Assembly: GCA_946800325.1 (NCBI GenBank)
Contig: OX326960.1
Coordinates: forward strand, 32,951,629-33,015,628
Source: Luzula sylvatica
Taxonomy: Eukaryota; Streptophyta; Magnoliopsida; Poales; Juncaceae
Direction: 5' to 3'
Length of the DNA: 64,000 nt
Of this stretch, positions 37,501-49,414 are shown piece after piece. Each line of letters opens with the position of its first letter. Positions within the stretch are counted from its first letter, which is position 1. The translations under genes and the position numbers were made by a program. The notes below the pieces were generated by a model. That model was not told the origin of the DNA, made no database searches, and worked only from the letters and a program-made list of their open reading frames with translations.

Positions 37501-40500
37501 GAAAAGTTACGTAGTGAAAGATTCGATCCAAACCATCTCAAAAACACGTTATCTGAACTCCTCAGAACGTTAAAAGATTGTTTTGAATCGAAAAATAAAT
37601 TTTCTTAGTGTTTGTAAAATGTGGTGAAAAGTTATGTAGTAAAAGATACGATACAAATGATCTAAAAACACGTTATTTGTACTCCTCAAAGCGTAGAAAT
37701 ATTTCTATGAATCGAAAAGAAAACTTTCTTAGTGTTTGTACACTTTGGTGAAAAGTTGCGTAGTGAAAGATTCGTTCCAAACCATCTCAAAAACACGTTA
37801 TCTGAACTCCTCAGAACGTTAAAAGATAACATTTTGAATCGCAAAACAAACTTTCTTAGTTTTGTGAAATTTGGTGAAAAGTTATGTAGTAAAGATACGA
37901 TACAAATGATCTAAAAACAAGTTATTTGAACACCTCAAAAGGTAAAAATATTACTTTGAATCGAAAAGAAAACTTTCTTAGTGTTTGTACAATTTGGTGA
38001 AAAGGTACGTTGTGAAAGATTCAATCCAAACCATCTCAAAAACACATTATTTGAAACGTTAAAAGATTGTTTTGAATCGAAAAACAAACTTTCTTAATGT
38101 TTGTAAAATTTGCTGAAAAGTTATGTAGTAAAATATACGATACAAATGATCTCAAAACAAGTTATTTCAACTCCTCAAAGCGTAAAAACATTTCTATGAA
38201 TCAAAAAGAAAACTTTCTTATGGTTTTTACAATTTGGTGAAAAGTTACGTAGTGAAAGATTCGATCCAAACCATCTAAAAAGCACGGTATTTGATCTCCT
38301 CAGAACGTTAAAAGGTTGTTTTGAATCGAAAAATAAACTCTCTTAGTATTTGTAAAATTTGGTGAAAAGTTATGTAGTAAAAGAAACGATACAAATGATC
38401 TGAAAACACGTTATTTGAACTCCTCAAAACGTAAAAAGATTTCTATGAATAGAAAAGAAAACTTTCTTAGTGTTTGTACAATTTGGTTAAAAGGTACATA
38501 GTAAAAGATTCGATCCAAACCATCACAAAAACAAGTTATTTGGACTCATTAGAGCGTTAAAGGATTGTTTTGAATCGAAAAACAAACTTTCTTAGGCTTT
38601 GGAAAATTTGATGAAAAGTTATGTTGTAAAAGATACGATACAAATGATCTAAAAACAAGTTATTTCAACTCCTCAAATCATAAAAAGATTGCTATGAATC
38701 GAATAGAAAACTTTCTTAGTGTTTGTACAATTTGGTGAAAAGTTACGTAGTGAAAGATTCGATCCAAACCATCTCAAAAACACACGTTATTTGAACTCTT
38801 CAGAACGTTAAAAGATTGTTTTGAATCGAAAAACAAATTTTCATAGTGGTTGTAAAATTTGGTGAAAAGTTATGTAGTAAAAGATACGATACAAATGATC
38901 TAAAAACAAGTTATTCGAACTCCTAAAAGCGTAAAAAGATTGCTATGAATCGAAAAGAAAACTTTCTTAGTGTTTTTACAATTTGGTTAAAAGTTACGTA
39001 GTGAAATATTCAATCCAAACCATCTCAAAAACACGTTATTTGAACTTCTTAGAGCGTTAAAAGATTGTTTTGAATCGAAAAACAAACTTACTTAGTCTTT
39101 GTAAAATTTGATGAAAAGTTATGTTGTAAAAGATACGATACAAATGATCTAAAAACAAGTTATTTGAACTCCTCAAAGCGTAAAAAGATTGCTATGAATC
39201 GAAATGAAAACTTTCTTAGTGTTGTTACAATTTGGTGAAAAGTTACGTAGTGAAAAATTTGATCCAAACCATCTCGAAAACACGTTATTTGAATTCCTCA
39301 GAATGTTAAAAGATTGTTTTGAATCGAAAAGAAACTTTCTTAGTGTTTGTAAAATTTCGTGAAAAGTTATGTAGTAAAAGATACGATACAAATGATCTGA
39401 AAACACGATATTTGAACTCTTCAAAGCGTAAAAAGATTGCTATGAATCGAAAAGAAAACATTCTTAGTGTTTGTACAATTTGGTGAAAAGTTACGTAGTA
39501 AAAAATTCGATCCAAACCATCACAAAAACAAGTTATTTGGACTCCTTAGAGCGTTAAAGGATTGTTTTGAATCGAAAAGCAAACTTTCTTAGTCTTTGTA
39601 AAATTTGATGAAAAGTTATGTTGTAAAAGATACGATACAAATGATCTAAAAACAAGTTATTTGAACTCCTCAAATAGTAAAAAGATTGCTATGAATCGAA
39701 AATAAAACTTTCTTAGTGTTTGTACAATTTGGTGAAAAGTTACGCAGTGAAATATTCAATCCAAACCATCTCAAAAACACGTTATTTGAACTCCTTAGAG
39801 CGTTAAAAGATTGTTTTGAATCGAAAAACAAACTTACTTAGTCTTTGTAAAATTTGATGAAAAGTTATGTTGTAAAAGATACGATACAAATTATCTAAAA
39901 ACAAGTTATTTGAACTCCTCAAAGCGTAAAAAGATTGCTATGAATCGAAATGAAAACTTTCTTAGTGTTTTTACAGTTTGGTGAAAAGTTACGTAGTGAA
40001 AGATTCGATCCAAACCATCTCGAAAACACGTTATTTGATCTCCTCAGAATGTTAAAAGATTGTTTTGAATCGAAAAACAAACTTTCTTAGTGTTTGTAAA
40101 ATTTGGTGAAAAGTTATGTAGTAAAACATACGATACAAATGATCTAAAAACAAGTTATTTGAACTCCTCAAAGGGTAAAAAGATTGCTTTGAATCGAAAA
40201 GAAAACTTTCTTAGTGTTTTTACAATTTGTTGACAAGTTACGTAGTGAAAGATTCGATCCAAACCATCCAAAAAACACGTGATTGGAACTCCTCGGAACG
40301 TTAAAAGATTGTTTTGAATCGCAAAATAAACTTTCTTAGTGTTTGCGAAATTTGATGAAAAGTTATGTAGTAAAAGATACGATACAAATGATCTAAAAAC
40401 AAGTTATTTGAACACCTCAAAGGGTAAAAAGATTGCTTTGAATCGAAAATAAAACTGTCTTAGTGTTTGTACAATTTGGTGAAAAGGTACGTTGTGAAAG

Positions 40501-43500
40501 ATTCAATCCAAACCATCTCAAAAACACATTATTTGAAACGTTAAAATATTGTTTTGAATCGAAAAACAAATTTTCTTAGTGGTTGTAAAATTTGGAGAAA
40601 AGATACGATACAAATGGTCTGAAAACAAGTTATTCGAACTCCTAAAAGCGTAAAAAGATTGCGAAGAATCGAAAAGAAAACTTTCTTAGTGTTTTTACAA
40701 TTTGGTGAAAAGTTACGTAGTGAAAGATTCGATCCAAACCATCTCGAAAACACGTTATTTGAATTCCTCAGAGCGTTAAAGGATTGTTTTGAATCGAAAA
40801 TAAAACTTTCACAGTCTTTGTAAAATTTGATGAAAAGTTATATTGTAAAAGATACGATACAAATAATCTAAAAACAAGTTATTTGAACTCCTCAAATAGT
40901 AAAAAGATTGCTATGAATCAAAAATAAAACTTTCTTAGTGTTTGTACAATTTGGTGAAAAGTTACGCAGTGAAATATTCAATCCAAACCATCTCGAAAAC
41001 ACGTTATTTGAACTCCTTAGAGCGTTAAAAGATTGTTTTGAATCGAAAAACAAACTTACTTAGTCTTTGTAAAATTTGATGAAAATTTGTGTTGTAAAAG
41101 ATAAGATACAAATGATCTAAAAACAAGTTATTTGAACTCCTCCAAGCGTAAAAAGATTGCTATGAATCGAAATGAAATCTTTCTTAGTGTTTTTACATTT
41201 TGGTGAAAAGATACGTACTGAAAGATTCGATCCAGACCATCTCGAAAACACGTTATTTGAATTCCTCAGAATGTTAAAAGATTGTTTTGAAACGAAAAAC
41301 AAACTTTCTAAGTGTTTGTAAAATTTGGGGAAAAGTTATGTAGTAAAACATACGATACAAATGATCTAAAAACAAGTTATTTGAACTCCTCAAAGGGTAA
41401 AAAGATTGCTTTGAATCGAAAAGAAAACTTTCTTAGTGTTTTTACAATTTGGTGAAAAGTTACGTAGTGAAAGATTCGATCCAAACCATCTCAAAAACAC
41501 GTTATCTGAACACCTCAGAACGTTAAAAGATTGTTTTGAATCGAAAAACAAATTTTCTTAGTGTTTGTAAAATGTGGTGAAAAGTTATGTAGTAAAAGAT
41601 ACGATACAAATGATCTAAAAATATGTTATTTGTACTCCTCAAAGCGTAGAAATATTTTTCTGAATCGAAAAGAAAACTTTCTTAGTGTTTGTACAATTTG
41701 GTGAAAAGTTACGTAGTGAAAGATTCGATCAAAACCATCTAAAAAGCACGGCATTTGATCTCCTCAGAACGTTAAAAGGTTGTTTTGAATCGAAAAACAA
41801 ACTCTTTAGTGTATGTAAAATTTGGTGAAAAGTTATGTAGTAAAAGATACGATACAAATGATCTAAAAACAAGTTATTTGAATTCCTCAAAGCGTAAAAA
41901 GATTTCTATGAATCGAAAAGAAAACTTTCTTAGTGTTTTTACAATTTGGTTAAAAGTTACGTAGTAAAGGATTCGATCCAAACCATCACAAAAACAAGTT
42001 ATTTGGACTCATTAGAGCGTTAAAGGATTGTTTTGAATCGAAAAACAAACTTTCTTAGTCTATGGAAAATTTGATGAAAAGTTATGTTGTAAAAGATACG
42101 ATACAAATGATCTAAAAACAAGTTATTTCAACTCCTCAAATCGTAAAAAGATTGCTATGAATTGAATAGAAAACTTTCTTAGTGTTTGTACAATTTGGTG
42201 AAAAGTTACGTAGTGAAAGATTCGATCCAAACCATCTCAAAAAAACACGTTATTTGAACTCCTCAGAACGTTAAAATATTGTTTTGAATCAAAAACAAAT
42301 TTTCTTAGTGGTTGTAAAATTTGGTGAAAAGTTATGTAGTAAAAGATATGATACAAATGATCTACAAACATGTTATTCGAACTCCTATAAGCGTAAAAAG
42401 ATTGCTATAAATCGAAAATAAAACTTCCTTAGCGTTTTTACAATTTGGTGAAAAGTTACGTAGTGAAAGATTCGATCCAAACCATCTCGAAAACACGTTA
42501 TTTGAATTCCTCAGAATGTTAAAAGAATGTTTTGAATCGAATAGAAACTTTCTTAGTGTTTGTAAAATTTGGGGAAAAGTCATGAAGTAAAAGATACGAT
42601 ACAAATGATCTAAAAACACGATATTTGAACTCTTCAAAGCGTAAAAAGATTGCTATGAATCGAAAAGAAAACATTCTTAGTGTTTGTACAATTTAGTGAA
42701 AAGTTACGTAGTAAAAGATTCGATCCAAACCTTCACAAAAACAAGTTATTTGGATTCCTTAGAGCGTTAAAGGATTGTTTTGAATCGAAAAGCAAACTTT
42801 CTTAGTCTTTGTAAAATTTTATGAAAAGTTATGTTGTAAAAGATACGATACAAATGATCTAAAAACACGTTATTTGAACTCCTCAAATAGTAAAAAGATT
42901 GCTATGAATCGAAAATAAAACTTTCTTAGTGTTTGTACAATTTGATGAAAAATTACGCAGTGAAATATTCAATCAAAACCATCTAAAAAACACGTTATTT
43001 GAACTCCTTAGAGCGTTAAAAGATTGTTTTGAATCGAAAAACAAACTTACTTAGTCTTTGTAAAATTTGATGAAAAGTTATGTAGTAAAAGATACGATAC
43101 AAATGATCTAAAAACAAGTTATTTGAACTCCTCAAAGCGTAAAAAGATTGCTATGAATCGAAATGAAAACTTTCTTAGTGTTGTTACAATTTGGTGAAAA
43201 GTTACGTAGTGAAAGATTCGATCCAAACCATCTCGAAAACACGTTATTTGAACTCCTCAGAATGTTAAAAGATTGTTTTGAATCGAAAAACAAACATTCT
43301 TAGTGTTTGTTAAATTTGGTGAAAAGCTATGAAGTAAAACATACGATACAAATGATCTAAAAACAAGTTATTTGAACTCCTCAAAGGGTAAAAAGATTGC
43401 TTTGAATCGAAAAGAAAACTTTCTTAGTGTTTTTATAATTTGTTGACAAGTTACGTAGTGAAAGATTCGATCCAAACCATCCAAAAAACACGTTATTGGA

Positions 43501-44290
43501 ACTCCTCAGAACGTTAAAAGATTGTTTTGAATCGCAAAACAAACTTTCTTAGAGTTTGTGAAATTTGGTGAAAAGTTATGTAGTAAAAGATACGATACAA
43601 ATGATCTAAAAACAAGTTATTTGAACACCTCAAAGGGTAGAAAGATTGCTTTGAATCGAAAAGAAAACTTTCTTAGTGTTTGTACAATTTGGTGAAAAGT
43701 TACGTTGCGAAAGTTTCGATCCAAACCATCTCAAAAACACATTATTTGAAACGTTAAAAGATTGTTTTGAATCGAAAAAACAAACTTTCTTATTGTTTGT
43801 AAAATTTGCTGAAAAGTTATGTAGTAAAAGATACGATACAAATGATCTAAAACAAGTTATTTCAACTCCTTAAAGCGTAAAAAGATTTCTATGAATCGAA
43901 AAGAAAACTTTCTTTTTGTTTTTACAATTTGGTGAAAAGTTTCGTAGTGAAAGATTCGATCCAAACCATCTCAAAAACACGTTATCTGAACTCCACAGAA
44001 TGTTAAAAGATTGTTTTGAATCGAAAAACAAATTTTCTTAGTGTTTGTAAAATGTGGTGAAAAGTTATGCAGTAAAAGATACGATACAAATGATCTAAAA
44101 ACACGTTATTTGTACTCCTCAAAGCGTAGAAATATTTCTATGAATCGAAAAGAAAACTTTCTTAGTGTTTGTACAATTTGGTGAAAAGTTACGTAGTGAA
44201 AGATTCGATCCAAACCATCTCAAAAACACGTTATCTGAACTCCTCAGAACGTTAAAATATAACATTTTGAATCGAAAAGAAAACTTTCCT
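34600..44290. repeat. Satellite subfamilies marked by shared indels
   Basis: An A-type subvariant lacking the central CTCCTCAG (reading TTATTTGAAACGTTAAAAG) appears near 34615, 36560, 38050, 40537 and 43745. A second, with an extra AACA (AAAGATAACATTTTGAATCG or close), appears near 37075, 37828 and 44258. Their repetition at several-monomer spacing shows that multi-monomer blocks, not single monomers, were copied through this half of the array. Confidence 0.7.
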
Positions 44291-46135
44291 AGTCTTTGTA
44301 AAATTTGGTGAAAAGTTATGTAGTAAAAGATACGATACAAATGATCTAAAAACACGATATTTGTACTCTTCAAAGCATAAAAAGAATGCTATGAATCGAA
44401 AAGAAAACATTCTTAGTGTCTGTACAATTTGGTGAAAAGTTACGTAGTAAAAGATTCGATCCAAACCATCAAAAAAACAAGTTTTTTGGACTCCTTAGAG
44501 CGTTAAAGGATTGTTTTGAATCGAAAAGCAAACTTTCTTAGTCTTTGTAAAATTTGATGAAAAGTTATGTTGTAAAAGATACGATACAAATGATCTAAAT
44601 ACAAGTTGTTTGCACTCCTCAAAACGTAAAAAGATTGCTATGAATCGAAAATAAAACATTCTAAGTGTTTGTACAATTTTGTGAAAAGTTACGCAGTGAA
44701 ATATTCAATCCAAACCATCTAAAAAACACGTTATTTGAACTCCTTAGAGCGTTAAAAGATGTTTTTGAATCGAAAAACAAACTTACTTAGTCTTTGTAAA
44801 ATTTGATGAAAAGTTATGTTGTAAAAGATACGATACGAATGATCTAAATACAAGTTATTTGCACTCCTCAAAATGTAAAAAGATTGCTCTGAATCGAAAA
44901 GAAAACTTTCTTAGTGTTTTTACAATTTGGTGAAAAGTTACGTAGTGAATGATTCAATCTAAACCATCTAAAAAACACGTTATTTGATCTCCTCAGAATT
45001 TTAAAAACTGTTTTAAATCGAAAAACAGACTTTCTTAGCGTTTGTTAAATTTGGTGAAAAGTTATGTAGTAAAAGATATGATACAAATGATCTAAAAACA
45101 AGTTATTTGAACTCCTCAAAGCATAAAATGATTGTTATGAATCGAAAAGAAAACTTTCTTAGTGTTTTTACAATTTGGTGAAAAGTTACGTAGTGAAAGA
45201 TTCGATCCAAACCATCTCGTCAGAACGTTAAAAATTGTTTTAAATCGAAAAACAAACTTTCTTAGTGTTTGTAAAATTTGGTGAAAAGTTATGTAGTAAA
45301 AGATATGATACAAATGATCTAAAAACAAGTTATTTGAACTACTAAAAGCGTAAAAATATTTCTATGAATCGAAAAGAAAACTTTCTTAGTGTTTGTCCAA
45401 TTTGGTGAAAAGTTACGTACTGAAAGATTCGATCCAAACCATCTTAAAAACACGTTATTTGAACTCCTCAGAACGTTAAAAGATTGTTTTGAATCGAAAA
45501 ATAAACTTTCTTTGTGTTTGTAAAATTTGGTGAAAAGTTATGTAGTAAAAGATACGATACAAATGATCTAAAAACAAGTTATTTGAACTCCTCAAATCGT
45601 AGAAAGATTGCTATGAATCGAAAAGAAAACTTTCTTAGTGTTTGTACAATTTGGTGAAAAGTTACGTTGTGAAAGATTCGATCCAAACCATCTAAAAAAC
45701 ACGTTATTTGAACTCCTCAGAACGTTAAAATATTGTTTTGAATCGATAAACAGATTTTCTTAGTGTTTGTAAAATTTGGTGAAAATTTATGTAGTGAAAG
45801 ATATGATACAAATGATCTAAAAACAAGTTATTTGAATTCCTCAAAACGTAAAAAAAATTATATGAATCGAATAGAAAACTTTCTTAGTGTCTGTCCAATT
45901 TGGTAAAAAGTTACGTAGTGAAAGATTCGATCCAAACCATCTCAAAAACACGTTATTTGAACTCCTCATAACGTTAAAATGTTGTTTTGAATCGAAAAAC
46001 AAATTTTCTTAGTTGTTGTAAAATTTGGTGAAAAGTTATGTAGTAAAAGATACTATACAAATGATCTAAAAACAAGTTATTTGAACTCCTCAAAGCGTAA
46101 AAAGATTGCTATGAATCGAAAAGAAAACTTTCTTA

Positions 46136-46330
46136 GGGGTTGTTTGGCAAGTGGAATTAGTAGAGTGGAATCGGATTATAAGGTGGAGGGAAAAAAGTTC
46201 TGGAATTAGTAATTTCACAGTGTTTGGATGTCCAAATTATAAGATGCTGGAAAGTGTAATTCTCTGTTTTGTTGTTTAAAAAAATTGGAATTATGATATA
46301 GTGAAAAAATTAATTATGAGTGTTTATCAA
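46136..46330. mobile_element. PIF/Harbinger-like terminus at the right edge of the satellite
   Basis: The array stops at a TTA (46133-46135) within its conserved CTTTCTTAG word and is followed directly by GGGGTTGTTTGG. That is a GC-start terminus next to a TTA target, as in PIF/Harbinger elements. The next about 150 bp (GGAATTAG, GGTGGAGG, TTTGGATGTCCAAATTATAA) resemble the terminus at 6215. A HARBI1-like fragment lies at 46386-46616. I did not find the opposite terminus, so the element is truncated or its other end is beyond recognition. Confidence 0.5.
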
Positions 46331-46385
46331 ATAATTATATATTACATTATATATTATGTCATTCTTAGGACTAAAGTACGTAAAG

Positions 46386-46616
46386 TCACAAACAAAACAC
46401 ATCCTTTGTGTAAATTAAAAAAAATTCCCTATTCATGCGAAGTATGTTCACGCACGCAATATCAGATTCATATATGATTCTCTGTAAATATCGATTTCGC
46501 TCGGAAATTCTGGTTGGTGATATATTTCTCGTGATTTTTTTTTTCCTTTGACGAATAATCCAAGAAACCAAAGTTATTATGATCGCAACACATTCATCTT
46601 GAGAAAAATTCTCCAT
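46386..46616 (-). pseudogene. HARBI1-like transposase/nuclease N-terminal fragment
   Basis: The 76-residue frame contains RYLQRIIYESDIACVNILRM followed by NREFF. It fits the conserved N-terminal segment of plant HARBI1/ALP1-like proteins (aromatic-rich opening, then a 'sD..C...LRMnr..F' pattern). The catalytic DDE part is absent: the frame stops after about 20 more residues and no continuation is found downstream on minus. With the adjacent Harbinger-like terminus it is best read as the relic of a PIF/Harbinger element inserted at the satellite edge. Confidence 0.5.
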
Positions 46617-47636
46617 TCAACAAAGATCTACAAATAAACAAGAATTGAAAACACATATAAAACATAATATCAATACTTAATGTCAGAGAATAATTGCTTA
46701 ATTGAAAAATGTCTAATATCAATAGTTTCATTGGCTAATGTCTTAACATCAAAACTTACTATAAAGGAAAATTTGCTTAAAATTTTATTGGTTAATTGTG
46801 TAATTGCACAATTACTTGCTGAAAATATATATACATACAAAATTATTTAATTAGACATTTTGTCGAACACGTTGCGAGCACAAAAATATAATGGCGATTG
46901 AGAACCAAGTAATGAAAAGTTCATTGCTCCTTTAATTTGTTTGATGGTTATAGTTTCATGTTAATTACTTGCTGAATTATAAGAAAAGTAAAGTTTAGTA
47001 ATTGAAATAGTGACCTGAGAGATAGTAAAACTAGAAATTACAAGAGGATTTATCATTTAGTACTGTGCTGACGTGAGCAAGGAAAAGGAATAGCGTGTGT
47101 GAAGGATGGATGTTGACGTTGGATTGATTGTAGACATGCAAATCGGTCTACTGCTATTTTTAATACAATATTTTGAATTCATAAATTTTTTGTTATGACC
47201 ACAACAAATAAAATACAGAAACTCATAAATTTTTTGGTTTATAACGTAGTTTTGGAGAAGCTGAGATGATACTGTTAAAGGGACAGTCTTTCGAGCTTGA
47301 ATGGTTTATTAATGGTGAAAAGAGAACTGATTCTACATTGGGTCAAACATTTGATTATATATGGGTCTTGGGCTTAATATTAATTCATCGGAAAACCGAT
47401 TTAATTTTTCTGGCAAAATTTCATGTGTACTCTACAAAGTCTCAAAATATCACATATATTGGGCCTAGCATCTTTCCTTTCGTGATTTTTTTATTTACAA
47501 ATATGAAATATGAGAGAAAGATTAAATAGTAATATATATTCGAAAGCATCCAGATTAGTAAGTCTAAAATTATTAAGGACCTGTTTGATTGATCGTATTA
47601 GAAATTACATCAAGTAAATTAATTTTTCGCAAGTTT
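46617..47636. other. Intergenic DNA, no supported gene
   Basis: AT-rich sequence. An 87-residue open frame at 47266-47529 has no recognised similarity and is not called. At about 47573-47590, TTAAGGACCTGTTTG resembles a DNA-transposon terminus but has no partner. A 14-bp direct repeat CATCAAGTAAATTA occurs at 47608-47621 and 47670-47683, on either side of a T-rich tract. Confidence 0.35.
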
Positions 47637-48056
47637 CTTTTTTTTTTTTTTGTGAGAATTACCCTTAGGCATCAAGTAAATTATAGTTTTTACAAATGAC
47701 CGGGAAGAAAAACCCCCAAATGAAAATAGACAAAGCAAATAAAAACCTATTACAAAAACAGACCAAAGCAACACAAAGTGCAGTAATGAAAATTGAATAA
47801 AATAAAACTAACTAACTACTAAGGAAAATCCTCTCGTCTTCCCATTTTCTTCAAGCGTCACATTTATCCCTGACATCATGAAAGGAAAGCTGACGTCTTC
47901 ATAGTCCGTTTGAAGCAATCTCGCCATATTTGCAAGATTGTGAGCTTCGGTATTGTATAATCGAGAGACCCACTGGAAAGTGGGGTCCTTGATTCTCCTC
48001 TTCAAGAGGAGACACTCCCTTGCCCTAGGTAAAGCCTCCCATCTGGATGGTTGCAA

Positions 48057-49405
48057 GTTGTAGTCTCCCTTGCCCTAGGTAAAGCTTCGGTATTGTATAA
48101 TCGAGAGCTTCAGTCTCACTTCGAAGTTCTCTTCAATTTCTTGTAATTTCTTTTCAATTTTTCTTCAATTTTCTTGTAATTTCGAAACAGTCAATTTTTT
48201 TGTAATTTTTCTTCAATTTTGTTACATTCAATTTTCGAATTTTCTTCAGTTCAATTCAATTATGTTACATATAATTTCGCCAATGGCTAAAATATCCTAG
48301 ACATGAATTCTTTTAATTTCCAAGCTCCCAGTTCGATTGAAAATAGTTGAATCGCCATGGATACAAAATTTCGAGTCGAGTCCCAGTTCAATTGAGTTCC
48401 ATAACTTTGTAATACCTAGACATAAAAAAATTTCGAGTCGAGTCCCATAACTTTGTAATACCTAGACATAAAGAATTCTCGAGTCGAGCCATTAATCATT
48501 TTTTAATTTCTATCCATGGCATTGTCACCTCTTTAATTTTCGAGTCCCATAACATTTCGAGTCAATTTTGAAAATTCTCTGAAAAGAAACATGTGATAAA
48601 TCATGACTATTGACTGGTACATCGAATTTTCACTGAATTTTTTTTTTTAAAATTAAGAAGCGAAGCTTCTTTTCGATATATTAAAGCAAGTTCAATACAA
48701 CGTCTTAATTTTACATGGTAATGTAAAAATATAAAGGGTCTACGTTAATTCATTTAGTAGAAAAACCTACTCTATTAAGGATACGCACTACAAGTAAAAA
48801 GATTTAGAGGAAAGGAAGAGAGGAGAAGCTAGAAATGGCGAGCGAAAATTGGATTCCGATTAGCAATGAAGTTTCCATGTCTTTGCCTCGTAGGTGATTT
48901 TCGCTATCGCGGATGATGGCGGAGAGTTCTTTTGGTTGAAGATCAATTCGTTTCGCTCTTTCCAAATGGTCCAAATTGTGGCAACGAAGTAGGTGTCGAT
49001 TTCATCCTTTTTTTCCTTGGCGTATTTTCGTCGGTTGTCTAGCCAAAATTTTGGTAAGGTGTCGCGAATGTCGAAGGGTATTCGCATGATGTGTCGAAAT
49101 CCCCTCCAAATCCTTTGCGCATATGAGCAATTAATGAATAAGTGCTTTGCCGATTCTTCCGCGTTGTTGTTGCAATTTTCACTGAATTTGTTGCAGTTTT
49201 TTAAGATTATTTATTTGTAATTGTAGGTAGTTTCATGTTTTATAATATGTTAGTCATACGTTTTGTAATATTTTGAACTTACTTTATTAATACTTATTTT
49301 GGTTTGACACTAAAAAAATATATTTTATTTTTAAATAATATAATTTCGTAATTTTGGATTATCGTAGTATCATATCATAGGCCTCCGAAAACTCAGGACC
49401 GGACC
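48057..49405. other. Insertion within the RNase H relic, with locally copied sequence at its edge
   Basis: The segment is bounded by TGGTTGCAA on both sides. Its first about 50 bp repeat pieces of the adjacent RNase H sequence: CTCCCTTGCCCTAGGTAAAGC at 48015 and 48065, and GCTTCGGTATTGTATAATCG at 47944 and 48084. There are no terminal inverted repeats. It then holds CAATTTTCTTGTAATTT-type simple repeats, a partly duplicated AATTTCGAGTCGAGTCCC/ATAACTTTGTAATACC stretch (48370-48490), and a younger LINE. The copied edge looks like templated filler from break repair. Confidence 0.6.
48641..49173 (-). mobile_element. 5'-truncated LINE with 16-bp target-site duplication
   Basis: A 533-bp insert is flanked by a perfect 16-bp direct repeat AATTTTCACTGAATTT (48625-48640 and 49174-49189). 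On minus it begins inside a zinc-binding RT-associated domain (AEESAKHLFINCSYAQRIW, then WTIWKERNELIF) and terminates at 48860. A short 3' untranslated region and a poly(A) end (T-run 48641-48648 on plus) follow. This is the standard product of target-primed reverse transcription of a plant L1-type element. It is dead on arrival: no endonuclease or RT core. Confidence 0.92.
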
Positions 49406-49414
49406 TGGTTGCAA

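Larger units (their letters stand above)
14891..46132. repeat. Satellite array, ~124-bp monomers in ~249-bp A/B dimers
   Basis: About 31.2 kb of head-to-tail repeats, roughly 250 monomers. Type A (about 125 bp) is marked by GATTCGATCCAAACCATC and CTCAGAACGTTAAAAGATTG. Type B (about 124 bp) is marked by GATACGATACAAATGATC and CTCAAAGCGTAAAAAGATTG. Both open with GAATCGAAAA and share TTAGTGTTTGTA and TTATTTGAACTCCTC. A and B alternate, so the working unit is a 249-bp dimer. All copies run in the same direction. Local deletions fuse monomers, for example near 16177, 35017 and 45218. Short open frames on both strands repeat with the monomer and are incidental. The array is not known to me as a named family. 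Its role (interstitial, pericentromeric or subtelomeric) cannot be told from sequence. Confidence 0.95.

Noticed and set aside
14891..46132. Many short open frames on both strands in the array, up to 114 residues, with similar repeated peptides
   Set aside because: They repeat with the monomer, occur on both strands, begin mostly at non-ATG codons and stop at monomer indels. They are by-products of the satellite.
14891..46132. CRISPR-like direct repeats
   Set aside because: Repeats are contiguous 124-bp monomers without unique spacers, in a plant nuclear context.
14891..46132. Centromeric satellite
   Set aside because: Length and higher-order structure would fit, but intact genes lie at both sides within a short distance and no CENH3 evidence can come from sequence alone. 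Left open, not claimed.
47266..47529. 87-residue open frame
   Set aside because: No recognised similarity and no splice or promoter context; likely chance.
47573..47621. GGACCTGTTTG as a transposon terminus
   Set aside because: No inverted partner and no target duplication could be found.
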